Below are positions 50,111 to 59,284 of a stretch of DNA of 64,000 bases, in pieces. This DNA is from Chitinophagaceae bacterium. Its GTDB lineage: Bacteria; Bacteroidota; Bacteroidia; Chitinophagales; Chitinophagaceae. The notes beneath the pieces were generated by a model. It saw only the letters and a list, made by a program, of their open reading frames with translations, had not been told where the DNA came from and did no database searches. A program made the position numbers and the translations under genes. Within the stretch, counting starts at the first letter, position 1. Each line of letters starts with the position of its first letter. The stretch covers positions 62,001 through 126,000 of the forward strand of contig JAEUVJ010000061.1 in NCBI GenBank assembly GCA_016787085.1. The letters are read 5' to 3'.

Positions 50111-50959
50111 ATGAATGCTCAACTGGAAGAGATCAGGGAACAGCAAAAACAATCCTGGAATAAATTTTCAGGTGGCTGGAGAAAATGGGATGAACTGACG
50201 ATGGACTTTCTCCATCCCATGGGAGAGGCTATCATTCGGTGTATTCAGCCGAAAGGAAACATGTATGTGCTGGATATTGCTGCCGGCACCGGCGAACCCG
50301 GCCTGACCATCGCTTCGATGATACCACATGGAAAGGTGATGCTCACCGACCTGTCTGATGAGATGCTGGTGATCACGAAAGATCATGCTGTTTCCAAAGG
50401 GATCAGTAATATTGAAATAAAAGCCTGCGATGTATGCGAACTTCCGTTTGCTGATAACAGTTTTGATGCGATCAGTTGCCGTTTTGGCTTTATGTTTTTC
50501 CCGGATATGGAATTAGCCGCTCAGGAAATGGTAAGAGTATTGAAACCCGGCGGCACTGTTGCCACTTCTGTCTGGGCTGGGCCAGAGAAAAATTTCTGGG
50601 TGACGGCAGCCATGGGTACCATTAATAGAAATATGGAGATTCCTTCACCGCCTCCCGGTGCACCGGGTATGTTCCGTTGCAGCAAACCCGGTTTGATCAA
50701 AGAGATATTTGAAAATGCTGGTTTAATTGACGTGACGGAACAGGAAGTGGCTACGAGGCTGAATTGCGGCACAGTTGAAACCTACTGGAATATGATGACG
50801 GAAATCGGGGCGCCGATAGTAGCAGCGCTGAGTAAAGCAGATGAAGCAATGCGTCAAAAGATCAGGAAAGAGGTATTTGAACTGGTGCAGGAGAAATACC
50901 CGGGCCATCATGTGGCGATAGATGCCAGCGCCTTTGTGATTTGCGGCAGGAAAAAATGA
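50111..50959 (+). CDS. SAM-dependent methyltransferase (UbiE-like)
   Basis: 282 residues from ATG 50111 (MNAQLEEIREQQ). Class I motifs: VLDIAAGTGEPGLTIA (motif I), VMLTDLSDEMLVIT, IKACDVCELPFADNSFDAIS and VRVLKPGGTVATSVW. Similar proteins methylate quinones or small hydroxylated molecules. The longer frame upstream has poor codon usage and is dropped. No pathway context in the neighbours. Confidence 0.85.
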   Translation: MNAQLEEIREQQKQSWNKFSGGWRKWDELTMDFLHPMGEAIIRCIQPKGNMYVLDIAAGTGEPGLTIASMIPHGKVMLTDLSDEMLVITKDHAVSKGISNIEIKACDVCELPFADNSFDAISCRFGFMFFPDMELAAQEMVRVLKPGGTVATSVWAGPEKNFWVTAAMGTINRNMEIPSPPPGAPGMFRCSKPGLIKEIFENAGLIDVTEQEVATRLNCGTVETYWNMMTEIGAPIVAALSKADEAMRQKIRKEVFELVQEKYPGHHVAIDASAFVICGRKK

Positions 50960-51184
50960 CCATTTCTTTTCCGGGACAGATTTCTTTTATTTCTACTTCG
51001 CTACCTCCGGCAGATCATCATAATGGACGAACAGCACCCTTTTTCAATAAACTAACTATTCGCCCGGGTGGTGTCCTTGTCCCTTTATCTCTCTCCGCTC
51101 ATCCTCTCACATAACATTTACAGCAAACGACACAAGGAATCTGCCATCAACTGAACATATCTCGCAGACTCCGGGTGTTCCGTT

Positions 51185-51192
51185 TAGTTTTG
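51185..51192 (+). promoter_or_regulatory. -7 box of the porin-like gene
   Basis: TAGTTTTG followed by CGG, 41 bases before the ATG at 51233. Confidence 0.5.
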
Positions 51193-51232
51193 CGGCGTCA
51201 ATAACCATTAACAATTAAACCAACAAAAGAAA

Positions 51233-51790
51233 ATGAAAAAAACATTCTTGTTTGTCCTGTTTGCCGCAGGTGTACTCGTATCCCATGCCCAGTTGAATTT
51301 CGGTGTCAAGGCCGGTCTTAATATGGCCGACATCACCGGTAAAGATGTATATGATTACCGCTCCAAAGCTGGTATCTATGTCGGGGGCTTCGCCAGTTTG
51401 GATCTTACAGAGAAGCTCAGCGCCAAAGCCGAGATGTTCTATTCTGTACAGGGCGCCCGCTGGGATGATGACAACGAAAAGACCATGCTGAATTATGTAC
51501 AAATACCGGTGCTGCTGAAATATAATATCGCTTCGGGTTTTTATGCTGAAGCAGGCCCGCAGGTGGGTTTTTTGCTGAAGGCAAAGGATAATAATGAAGG
51601 CGATGTCTATAGCATCAAGGAGTTTGTGAAAAAGAATGATGTGTCGCTGGTGATCGGTGCCGGGTATGCGATCAATGAACGGATTGGTGTCAATACCCGT
51701 TACAATGCCGGACTGGTCAAATTCTATGATGAAGAAAAGAACAGTGTATTCCAGCTCGGGGTTACCTATACCTTTGCCCGCCGCAAATAA
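51233..51790 (+). CDS. Outer-membrane beta-barrel protein, PorT-like
   Basis: 185 residues with signal peptide (MKKTFLFVLFAAGVLVSHAQ). The mature protein begins LNFGVKAGLNMADITGKD, the characteristic PorT/OMP_b-brl_2 opening, and shows alternating strands (LSAKAEMFYSVQGARW, YAEAGPQVGFLLKAKD) to a terminal FQLGVTYTFARRK. It is probably a small outer-membrane barrel of the type abundant in Bacteroidota; its function is not known. Confidence 0.85.
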   Translation: MKKTFLFVLFAAGVLVSHAQLNFGVKAGLNMADITGKDVYDYRSKAGIYVGGFASLDLTEKLSAKAEMFYSVQGARWDDDNEKTMLNYVQIPVLLKYNIASGFYAEAGPQVGFLLKAKDNNEGDVYSIKEFVKKNDVSLVIGAGYAINERIGVNTRYNAGLVKFYDEEKNSVFQLGVTYTFARRK

Positions 51791-51810
51791 CTGAATGAAC
51801 ACATCAATTG

Positions 51811-51838
51811 AAGGGCTGCCGGCAGGCAGCCCTTTGTT
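51811..51838. terminator. Bidirectional terminator
   Basis: AAGGGCTGCC (51811-51820), loop GGCA, GGCAGCCCTT (51825-51834), then a T-rich tract. It serves the convergent genes ending at 51790 and 51846. Confidence 0.75.
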
Positions 51839-51845
51839 CTTTTAT

Positions 51846-52574
51846 TTATGGCTCATGCTCCAGCGAAAGCCCCCATCCGCCATTGGCATCCGTGGCAAAC
51901 AGGATGTTAATGGAAATATGATTCCAGGGTTTATTGCCGATACGCTGCGGCAGTGAGCTAAAAAATTCTTCATTGACGATATCGGTACATTGGGTGGTGC
52001 ATTGCCAGGTATCGCCTCCGGCAAACTGGATACCGCCTGTTGTTTTCCAGTACTCCCTGTTCACGACGAGTTCAAAAAGAGGATGACCGGGATCTTTTAC
52101 CAGGAAGTAAGCATCATCCGGGCGCAGGGCCATGATGGCCCGGTGGCCGATCGCATCTTGCAGGTCCACCCGTGGCAACCAGGCAGCGTCATAAAAAGAA
52201 GAGGGGCCGTTATAACCGAGTGCTCTGGTCTTTTGAATGGAAATGTTCTTATGACTGACCCATTCGCCAAAGTACTGGTTACTGTATTTTTTATTGGAGA
52301 AGATATGCAGCGTCAGTTCCCCGTTCCCTTCGTTGAACGCATTCATATCTGTAAGCAATGAATCGTGGCTGATGGTTAATTTGATCCGCTGTTCCTGCCC
52401 GTTTGTTTTCCATATAGCAAAAGCAGAGTCCACCTGTGTGATGGTAAGGTAGGGTTGATCCAGCTTTACAGATAATAATGCTTTGACAGAAGAAGGCGGT
52501 GGAGGGTCTTTCCTGCATCCTGCTGCAGCCAGTAATACAAAAGAAAAGATGATACCGGTGTTCCTGAGATTCAT
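51846..52574 (-). CDS. Lipoprotein of unknown function
   Basis: 242 residues with a clear lipoprotein signal: FSFVLLAAAG then Cys20, followed by RKDPPPPSS. The mature part has strands such as KLTISHDSLL and ELTLHIFSNKK and a short Cys pair (TTQCTD). It is close to small periplasmic or surface lipoproteins of Bacteroidota and has no recognised domain. Flanked by a terminator on its 3' side. Confidence 0.7.
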   Translation of the reverse strand: MNLRNTGIIFSFVLLAAAGCRKDPPPPSSVKALLSVKLDQPYLTITQVDSAFAIWKTNGQEQRIKLTISHDSLLTDMNAFNEGNGELTLHIFSNKKYSNQYFGEWVSHKNISIQKTRALGYNGPSSFYDAAWLPRVDLQDAIGHRAIMALRPDDAYFLVKDPGHPLFELVVNREYWKTTGGIQFAGGDTWQCTTQCTDIVNEEFFSSLPQRIGNKPWNHISINILFATDANGGWGLSLEHEP

Positions 52575-52746
52575 AGAAAAGGTTTAATGGTTAACGGTTC
52601 TGACAACTACCGGTCAAAAATCGTTGCTCCGGAGCGGAGAAACAATATTGTTAATGTTGTACTGGGTTTTTTAACGCATGGATTGACGATTTATATACGG
52701 AAGCGGATGGCCGGATGCCTTCCACCTGTTCCGGCAAAGCGTTTAT

Positions 52747-53190
52747 TTAATTAAATTGTATCCTGATCCCTGCTGCAGGAAAGATTTTCCGGTGACCGGC
52801 AGACAGGGTGTAGAATTCCGCCTTTTCAGTTTTTACTACTATACTGATAGCGGCTGCTTTTTTCCTGTTGCCGGCAGAGGCCACCAGTAAACCAATACCG
52901 CCTCCTGCCAGTACTACCCCGGTGAGATAAGCATAGGTATCCAGTGTTCTTTCCAAACCGCTGAAGTTAAACCAGCCTTCTTCGTTATTTTGTTCTGAGC
53001 CGCCGTCAAGGGAGGGCGCAATCAGGCAAACAGCGCCGGCACTTACCAGTATCCAGCCTGCTATATTTTGAGTCCGGCTTTTCCGGAGATATCTTTCTTT
53101 TTCGGCCTGTACATCCCTGCCGGGTGTTTGCTGATTCCATGCGATTATTCCCCATGTCAGCAACAACAGTAATGAAAATATTTTTTTCAT
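52747..53190 (-). CDS. Small membrane protein of unknown function
   Basis: 147 residues from ATG 53190. A signal-like N-terminus (MKKIFSLLLLLTWGIIAW) is followed by KAEKERYLRKSRTQNIAGW-like basic residues and two hydrophobic segments (WILVSAGAVCLIAP and YLTGVVLAGGGIGLLVASAG). The charged C-terminus ends FPAAGIRIQFN, possibly a strand. Similar two-span proteins are common and unstudied in the phylum. The frame upstream of 53190 is rejected for its poor composition. Confidence 0.65.
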   Translation of the reverse strand: MKKIFSLLLLLTWGIIAWNQQTPGRDVQAEKERYLRKSRTQNIAGWILVSAGAVCLIAPSLDGGSEQNNEEGWFNFSGLERTLDTYAYLTGVVLAGGGIGLLVASAGNRKKAAAISIVVKTEKAEFYTLSAGHRKIFPAAGIRIQFN

Positions 53191-53360
53191 AATGATTGTT
53201 TTTGCTGAATAAATAATTATAGCAGATACAATATAAAACAATAACAAGGGCTGAGATGATGATGGTACTCACAAGTACACATGAGAGTGGCTTTTATAAA
53301 AAGGGGATCACGTTTTCAATATTGCAGATACTTGTCTCCCTGGCGGGGGCTGTCAGCTCT

Positions 53361-54275
53361 TTACTCTCCGAAATCGGCCAGCATCTTCTTTGCTTCAGGC
53401 AGGTTGAAAAGGGAGAGGGATTGGCGGAGGTATAAAAGGGCCCCGGCAGTCTGGTGTTTTCTTTCAAAGAACACAGCACAGTTATAGCAGGCTTGTGCGG
53501 CTTTTTCTTTATTGCTGTCGTTGACGAAGCGGAGAGATTCGGAAAGAGCAGTTTCGTAATCGCCTCTTGTCACAGCCTGGTTGACATTTCCTAGTTCTTT
53601 GCCGGCAAAAAGGGTGCGGTTTCGCACTGCTTCACCCGGGAAATAGCAGTTGAAATAATGTTGCCCGTTTTCCATAGTGATGTCTTTTGCATAATCATCC
53701 TGTACCACCACATTCGGCCCGATATTGAAAAGAACACTGCTCACTTCGCGGGTAGAATGAAAGCGTTTCCGGCGAATATGCATTTTTCTGACCAGGCTGT
53801 CTGTTGAATAAAGCCTGTAGCCGATATCGGAAACAATATCGTAATAAGCGACCCTTCTTTTGCTTCCATCATAGTTTTTGGTGACCTCAACGTTGGTCTG
53901 GTCGAAATAAACACTGAAAGAGTCAATCATGATAGCATGTGATGCCTGGTTTTGTACCATCAGCGCATGCATCGTACTGTCGGTGTTTCCGGCAGACCGG
54001 GTATACCCATGTACTACCTGCGCCGGGATCCCGGCTTTTTCATGGATCTTTTTGCTGAGTTGATCCATCAGTTCATCGGTGAGGGATATAAAAAGTTCCT
54101 CTTTATTATTACGGTATTCCTGTGCAGTTATATTATAGGTGCTTAGCAAAAGAAATTTTTGCGGAGCCTTATCCAGTTTGTAAAGGGGTATGGTCAGTGC
54201 CGTATAAGAGATGGCAAGCCTGGAAAAGGTGCAGGAGGTTAAAAGTAACGCATATGGTATCATTCGCCGGAACAT
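53361..54275 (-). CDS. Lipoprotein, DUF6340-like, with C-terminal TPR-like helices
   Basis: 304 residues with lipoprotein signal MFRRMIPYALLLTSC (Cys15). The middle shows KFLLLSTYNITAQEYRNNKEELF and SHAIMIDSFSVYFDQTNVEV, which I associate with a Bacteroidota lipoprotein family (DUF6340). The last 100 residues form TPR-like helices (NVNQAVTRGDYETALSESLRFVND, AACYNCAVFFERKHQTAGALLYLRQSLSLF). The function is unknown. Confidence 0.7.
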   Translation of the reverse strand: MFRRMIPYALLLTSCTFSRLAISYTALTIPLYKLDKAPQKFLLLSTYNITAQEYRNNKEELFISLTDELMDQLSKKIHEKAGIPAQVVHGYTRSAGNTDSTMHALMVQNQASHAIMIDSFSVYFDQTNVEVTKNYDGSKRRVAYYDIVSDIGYRLYSTDSLVRKMHIRRKRFHSTREVSSVLFNIGPNVVVQDDYAKDITMENGQHYFNCYFPGEAVRNRTLFAGKELGNVNQAVTRGDYETALSESLRFVNDSNKEKAAQACYNCAVFFERKHQTAGALLYLRQSLSLFNLPEAKKMLADFGE

Positions 54276-54360
54276 ACTTTTTGAACAGATTTTTTATGTC
54301 ATCATAAAGACACAACAAAACCCTCCCGGCTCGTTATTGGGAATATCTGACAAATACATA

Positions 54361-54399
54361 CATACCGCAGGCCTTTGTGTATTCACGGCCTGCGGTATG
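54361..54399. repeat. Perfect 13-bp inverted repeat
   Basis: CATACCGCAGGCC (54361-54373) and GGCCTGCGGTATG (54387-54399) around a 13-base loop. There is no T run on either side, so it is not a normal terminator. Confidence 0.5.
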
Positions 54400-54504
54400 A
54401 AAACAACACGCTGCCTGCTTCTTTCTGTTATGAAAATATGAAAAAGGTAGTTGTATGCTGTCGCCCGGCTTTATGTTGTTACTGTGGCTGGAAAAAATGT
54501 GATA

Positions 54505-54729
54505 TCAAACCAGTTCTTCAACCCTGTCGTTGATCTTATCCAGGACCTCGTCTGTTTTTTCCTTGCCGATCTTTATTTTGCTTTTGAATTTATCCGCCAG
54601 CTTTTGAGGGCTTTCAGCTATTTTTTGCCTGGTAACAGATCCTTTGTCGGGTGCGAACAGAACACCCAGTATGCCACCGATAGCCACACCGGCTCCCAGG
54701 GCTATCAGTACTTTGGATGTATTTTTCAT
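54505..54729 (-). CDS. YtxH-domain small protein
   Basis: 74 residues from ATG 54729: SKVLIALGAGVAIGGILGVLFAPDKGS is the YtxH consensus (one membrane segment ending in APxKG), followed by a charged helix ending KINDRVEELV. YtxH proteins are general-stress-induced in Bacilli; in Bacteroidota their role is unknown. A TGA-N6-TCA dyad lies about 95 bases upstream. Confidence 0.85.
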   Translation of the reverse strand: MKNTSKVLIALGAGVAIGGILGVLFAPDKGSVTRQKIAESPQKLADKFKSKIKIGKEKTDEVLDKINDRVEELV

Positions 54730-55225
54730 ACCAATATGTTTTTGGGTGAAGAATAATATGCTATCGTTATAAAAGTAACTGGCAATGATCGGCAAAATGA
54801 ATGACGGGCTTCATGCAACGGAATGACTATCGTCACTGTCAGCGGATAGATGACGATAAAAGACAATGATGTGTTTAATCCGGTTGATTGAAGTAAGTTT
54901 CTTAACCAACGAGGTTACAAAATGGTCAGCTGTATTTACTATTGAATAACCTGTTGGGCAGAAAGATTGTTATTCAACCTGTACCGGAAACTTCCCGCCG
55001 TTCACACTGCATGAGGTTAATTTATCTACCGGAGAATTATCCGGCAATGGCTGGTAGGCTCTGCCTGTTATCCATTGATCAAAGAAGGTCTCTCTCGAAG
55101 AGGCAGTTAAAGTAGAATGGCGGCGCCTTTGTCTAAAGGGGCCGTCTTGTTTTAAATATACGCTTCATCCGGGAGTGTATCCGGAATCTTGCAGGTATGA
55201 ATGCTGAATGAGAGTATAATGACGG
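54730..55225. other. 496-base gap without a supported gene
   Basis: It contains TGACTATCGTCA at 54824-54835 and TGACGATA at 54850, similar to the site at 57018, and a 9-bp inverted repeat TTGAATAAC/GTTATTCAA (54942-54950, 54969-54977). Otherwise I see only noncoding sequence and no credible frame. Confidence 0.55.
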
Positions 55226-56911
55226 CTATTTCAGTTCAGGTACAGCCTGTAAAATTTCCAATGATTCCTTATGACAGGCCAGCCATGACACATATCCACC
55301 CGATAAATTATACACGTCTTCAAAGCCATTCTGGCGAAGTATACGATGAGCCAGATAGCCCCGCAATCCTGCTTCGCAATAGATATACACTTTTCTTTGA
55401 GGAGATATCTCTTGTATCCATTGGCGTATTTCATCCACCGGTAAGTTGACGGCGCCTTCAATATGGCCGGCGTCATATTCAGCGGCTGTGCGGACATCCA
55501 GCAACACCACATCTTCAGGTAACTGGTCCACTTCATCCAGGTAAAAAACTTTCAGCCGGTCCAGTAAAATATTCTCTGCGATAAAGCCAGCCATGTTTAC
55601 CGGGTCTTTGGCGGAGGAATAGGGTGGGGCATAAGCATGTTCAAATTCTGCCAGGTCATAGATAGTGCCGCCTCTTTTGATGACCGAGGCCATTACATCC
55701 AGTCTCTTATCCACTCCATCATACCCGGCCACCTGGGCACTGTACAGCTTTCCATCAATGGGTGAGAAGGCAATTTGAATGGTCATATTCTTTGCACCGG
55801 GATAATACCCCGCATGCGACCCGCTATGGTTTGTGGAAACGATATGAGGAATACCTGCTGTCTTTAAATGTTTGGAGGCGGTACCGGCCGTGCCCACTGT
55901 CATGTCAAATACTTTGACAATAGCTGTATTGATGGCGCCGGTGTATTTCTGCTGGTTTCCCAGTACGATATTGTTGGCACAGATACGTCCCTGTTTATTG
56001 GCAGGCCCGGCAAGAAAAGTGTTCATGGATTGGCCGGTAATGGGATTGGCAAATTCGATGGCATCACCTACTGCATAGATATCGGGATCGGATGTCTGCA
56101 GGTATTCATTTACCCATATTCCTTTTGCATCACCCAGTCGCAGACCAGCCATAGAGGCAAGCCGGGTATCGGGTCTTACACCAATAGAAAGTATCACGAT
56201 GCCGGCTTCAATGCTGTTGCCGTCTTTCAGTTGAACTGTCAGGCCATTTGTAGTGTTTTCAAATCCACTGACCGTTGTATTCAGCCGCAGGTCCACTCCT
56301 TTTGATCGTATATGTTGCTGAATGATGGCCGCAACAGGATAATCCATGGGAGCCAATACCTGGTTACCCATTTCAATGATAGTGACGGCAAGACCAAGTT
56401 CATGCAGGTTCTCGGCCATTTCCAGGCCAATAAAGCCGGCGCCGATCACTACAGCTTTTCCCGATGGATGCTTCTGCACATAGTTTTTGATAATATCGGT
56501 GTCTGTTACATTGCGCAAAGTAAAAATCCCCGGCAGGTGTATGCCCGGTAAAGGAGGGCGAACAGGTTCTGCTCCGGGAGACAATACCAGTTTATCATAG
56601 CTTTCCTGATATACTTCGCCGGTGAGCAGGTTCGTTGCCGTGATCTTTTTACCGGCCGCATCAATAGCGGTTACTTCGGTAGAGATACGTACATCAATAT
56701 TAAAGCGGCCGTTGAAGGATGCTGCTGTCTGTATAAACAGTTTATTGCGGTCTTTGATCACGTCGCCGATGTAATAAGGCAACCCGCAGTTGGCATAAGA
56801 GATATATTCTCCTTTTTCAAAGATGACGATCTCTGCTTTTTCATCCATTCTCCTGAGACGGGCAGCCGTACTGGCGCCACCGGCCACTGCACCGATAATG
56901 ATATACTTCAT
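55226..56911 (-). CDS. FAD-dependent disulfide reductase with rhodanese domain (CoADR-RHD-like)
   Basis: 561 residues from ATG 56911 (MKYIIIGAVAGGAS, the FAD Rossmann fold). Cys42 in YANCGLPYY is the single redox cysteine typical of CoA-disulfide reductase and NADH oxidase/persulfide reductase enzymes; GKAVVIGAGFIGLEMAENL binds NAD(P)H. The C-terminal rhodanese domain (about 460-550) carries its cysteine in YIYCEAGLRGY. The fused form reduces CoA persulfides or polysulfides in other bacteria. The -strand TGA-N6-TCA dyad upstream may mean redox control. Confidence 0.88.
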   Translation of the reverse strand: MKYIIIGAVAGGASTAARLRRMDEKAEIVIFEKGEYISYANCGLPYYIGDVIKDRNKLFIQTAASFNGRFNIDVRISTEVTAIDAAGKKITATNLLTGEVYQESYDKLVLSPGAEPVRPPLPGIHLPGIFTLRNVTDTDIIKNYVQKHPSGKAVVIGAGFIGLEMAENLHELGLAVTIIEMGNQVLAPMDYPVAAIIQQHIRSKGVDLRLNTTVSGFENTTNGLTVQLKDGNSIEAGIVILSIGVRPDTRLASMAGLRLGDAKGIWVNEYLQTSDPDIYAVGDAIEFANPITGQSMNTFLAGPANKQGRICANNIVLGNQQKYTGAINTAIVKVFDMTVGTAGTASKHLKTAGIPHIVSTNHSGSHAGYYPGAKNMTIQIAFSPIDGKLYSAQVAGYDGVDKRLDVMASVIKRGGTIYDLAEFEHAYAPPYSSAKDPVNMAGFIAENILLDRLKVFYLDEVDQLPEDVVLLDVRTAAEYDAGHIEGAVNLPVDEIRQWIQEISPQRKVYIYCEAGLRGYLAHRILRQNGFEDVYNLSGGYVSWLACHKESLEILQAVPELK

Positions 56912-57015
56912 ATATAATCTTTGATGTAATGATTTCAACTACAAAGCAAGACAGAAGAAGCGAACATCTCTGTAACCCTGGTTACCGAACCGGCATGATA
57001 AGAATAGGGAAAGGA

Positions 57016-57031
57016 CATGATTATTGTCATG
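57016..57031. promoter_or_regulatory. Dyad CATGATTATTGTCATG
   Basis: CATGA-N6-TCATG between the divergent disulfide reductase and pdxH genes, similar to TGACTATCGTCA at 54824. A Crp/Fnr-family site is possible. Confidence 0.35.
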
Positions 57032-57052
57032 AAGAAACCAGGAAAGAAATAC

Positions 57053-57070
57053 ATCCCCCCGGGGGAAGGG
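57053..57070. repeat. TCCCC-type palindromic repeat before pdxH
   Basis: ATCCCCCCGGGGGAAGGG, of the same plan as the copies in and near the leu/ilv genes. Confidence 0.4.
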
Positions 57071-57094
57071 TTCTGCACATTGTGCTGCATCGGT

Positions 57095-57102
57095 TATCTT
57101 TG
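57095..57102 (+). promoter_or_regulatory. -7 box of pdxH
   Basis: TATCTTTG followed by CGTC, with TTC 21 bases upstream. The ATG is 22 bases after it. Confidence 0.55.
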
Positions 57103-57124
57103 CGTCTAAAATCAGGTCATTGGT

Positions 57125-57772
57125 ATGAAGCCAGAAGATATAGCCCGGTTAAGAAAGGATTACACATTGCATTCCCTGAATGAAGACGAAGTACTGACAT
57201 CGCCTATTGACCAGTTTGACCGCTGGTGGAAAGATGCGGAACAATCACAGATCATAGAAATGAATGCGATGACCCTGGCTACGATCAGTGAAGAAGGGAT
57301 GGTGGATGCGAGGACGGTTCTGCTAAAGGCTTTTGATGAGAACGGCTTTGTCTTTTTTACGAATTATAACAGCACCAAGAGCGGCCAGCTTGCACATAAT
57401 GCGAATTGCTGTTTATTATTTTTCTGGAAAGAACTGGAGCGCCAGGTGCGCATCAATGGCGTGGCTGAGAAAATATCCGTGAAGGAGAGTATCGAGTATT
57501 TCGATAGCCGCCCGGATGGCAGCAAGATCGGGGCATGGGCTTCCCCGCAAAGTATGGTAGTAGCCGGTAAGGCCTGGCTGAAAGAGACCTACCAATACTA
57601 TGCAGAGCGTTTTAAGCATGGGCATATACCCAAACCCCCGCACTGGGGTGGCTACCGCGTCAAACCTACCCGTATTGAATTCTGGCAAGGGCGCCCCAGC
57701 CGTATGCACGACAGGATACTCTATACAGCCACTTCTGCCGGCAACTGGAAAACAGAACGATTAGCTCCCTGA
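57125..57772 (+). CDS. pdxH: Pyridoxamine 5'-phosphate oxidase
   Basis: FMN enzyme making pyridoxal 5'-phosphate. The 215 residues show MNAMTLATISEEGMVDARTVLLKAFDENGFVFFTN, the FMN phosphate-binding NYNSTKSGQL, the segment SRPDGSKIGAWASPQS, and the C-terminal FWQGRPSRMHDRILY. Full length. PLP from this enzyme would serve IlvA and the cysteine desulfurase in this window, but there is no operon link. Own promoter at 57095. Confidence 0.95.
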   Translation: MKPEDIARLRKDYTLHSLNEDEVLTSPIDQFDRWWKDAEQSQIIEMNAMTLATISEEGMVDARTVLLKAFDENGFVFFTNYNSTKSGQLAHNANCCLLFFWKELERQVRINGVAEKISVKESIEYFDSRPDGSKIGAWASPQSMVVAGKAWLKETYQYYAERFKHGHIPKPPHWGGYRVKPTRIEFWQGRPSRMHDRILYTATSAGNWKTERLAP

Positions 57773-57916
57773 TACCGTATTCCCTGTATTCATTCATCTG
57801 GTACATCAGGAACTGTCGCTATTCCCGCTGATTTCGACGGCACCAGGAACCTTCCGACGAAGATCATGTTTTGTTATGTACCGTCTTCGTAACTTTTTCG
57901 TCCAAAAATTACTGTT

Positions 57917-58324
57917 ATGAAGCACTCCCACATCATTTCACGTATTGCCATCTACCTGCTGGCAGCCATATTGTTCATCTTTGGTGTATTTCATTTTTTA
58001 TACCCTCATGACCTACTGGTCTATGTTCCTCCATTCTTAGTAGGTGGTATCAAATGGGCCTATGTGGTAGGCGGCGCCTTCATACTGGTCGCCTTATCTT
58101 TTGCTTCTAACCAGTTTGTGAAATTTTCCAGCTACCTGCTCGTGGTCATGCTGATCATATTCATATTGACCATTCATGTGCCGAATTATATGAATGCGGG
58201 GGATAAAGAAATGAAACAGTTTGCCCTTATCAATATCCTGAAGGATACAGCCATTATGGGGTTTGCACTGCATATTGCTGCGGGCGCCTTTCACCAGCAT
58301 TTTCAGCTGGAGAACAGCGATTGA
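57917..58324 (+). CDS. DoxX-like small membrane protein
   Basis: 135 residues with four membrane segments: IAIYLLAAILFIFGVFHFLYP, WAYVVGGAFILVALSFA, YLLVVMLIIFILTIHVPNY and a C-terminal IMGFALHIAAGAF. The opening with GVFHFLYPHDLLVYVP resembles DoxX-family proteins of Bacteroidota. The function is unknown. No adjacent co-transcribed gene. Confidence 0.7.
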   Translation: MKHSHIISRIAIYLLAAILFIFGVFHFLYPHDLLVYVPPFLVGGIKWAYVVGGAFILVALSFASNQFVKFSSYLLVVMLIIFILTIHVPNYMNAGDKEMKQFALINILKDTAIMGFALHIAAGAFHQHFQLENSD

Positions 58325-58568
58325 CAATACAACATATTGATTTGATATAGATCCCGGGCCGTTCTGGTTTACAGGGTACAGATACCCCTATCGTTTCGGG
58401 GACCGTTTATGATAAATAAGAGTGTTTTTCTTTTTATATGAACTGAAGGAGAATTGAGTTATATTAGCTTTATCGAAACCAATCCTGTTATGAAAGATCC
58501 TTTCTCCTGCTGCTATTATTCCTGTTTTATATCCCCGTCATTTTATCATTCACCATAAACTTTATACT

Positions 58569-59255
58569 ATGACAGATTATCTATCGCCGTCAAAACGGCC
58601 CGGCAACAAAAATGACCAGATCATCTCTTACTTCACTCTTCGCATACTGATAGGCGCTGCGGGCATACTCCTGCCTTTCCTGGTATTTCTTGGCAAACTG
58701 ATCTCAGAGAGTTCGCCGCTGATCGAGCCTTCCATCAGCGATTATTATGATAACGGTGCAGGGGGTGATATAATGGTAGGCGTATTATTTGCGCTGGCAT
58801 TTTTTCTTTTTTCTTATAAAGGATATGACCCGGTTGACAACAGGGCTGCCACCATTGGTGCTCTTTGCGCATTAGGTGTCGCCCTTTTCCCGACCACCAG
58901 TGATGTGGGGATCGTTCACAAACTGCATTTTGTATTTGCCTTCCTGCTTTTTTCTGTTTTTATATTCTTTTCCATTTATCTTTTTCGAAAAGGCATACCC
59001 GGCAAGCCCACAACAGCCAACAAAGAAAAAAGAAACGGAATCTATCTGGTATGCGGGATCATTATGATCATCTGCATTGCTGGTATTGCGGTCAGCAGTT
59101 TCTGGCTTAATGATGCAGCGGTGAAATACAAACTGGTATTCTGGCTCGAGGCCGTGGCGCTTGTATCGTTTGGTTTTTCATGGATCACCAAAGCAGAATT
59201 CCTGTTCCTGAAGGATGCCGAGACCGAGGCTAAAAAAGCAGCTACAAAGGCATAG
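58569..59255 (+). CDS. Six-span membrane protein of unknown function
   Basis: 228 residues with six membrane segments: LRILIGAAGILLPFLVFLG, GDIMVGVLFALAFFLFSY, AATIGALCALGVALFPT, LHFVFAFLLFSVFIFFSIYLF, IYLVCGIIMIICIAGIAVSSF and LVFWLEAVALVSFGFSWI. The loop with SPLIEPSISDYYDNGAGGD and the VALFPTTSD motif recall DUF998/Frag1-like proteins. No enzymatic residues are assigned. Confidence 0.7.
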   Translation: MTDYLSPSKRPGNKNDQIISYFTLRILIGAAGILLPFLVFLGKLISESSPLIEPSISDYYDNGAGGDIMVGVLFALAFFLFSYKGYDPVDNRAATIGALCALGVALFPTTSDVGIVHKLHFVFAFLLFSVFIFFSIYLFRKGIPGKPTTANKEKRNGIYLVCGIIMIICIAGIAVSSFWLNDAAVKYKLVFWLEAVALVSFGFSWITKAEFLFLKDAETEAKKAATKA

Positions 59256-59284
59256 ATTATTATTTCGGGCAGATACCGGTATTG

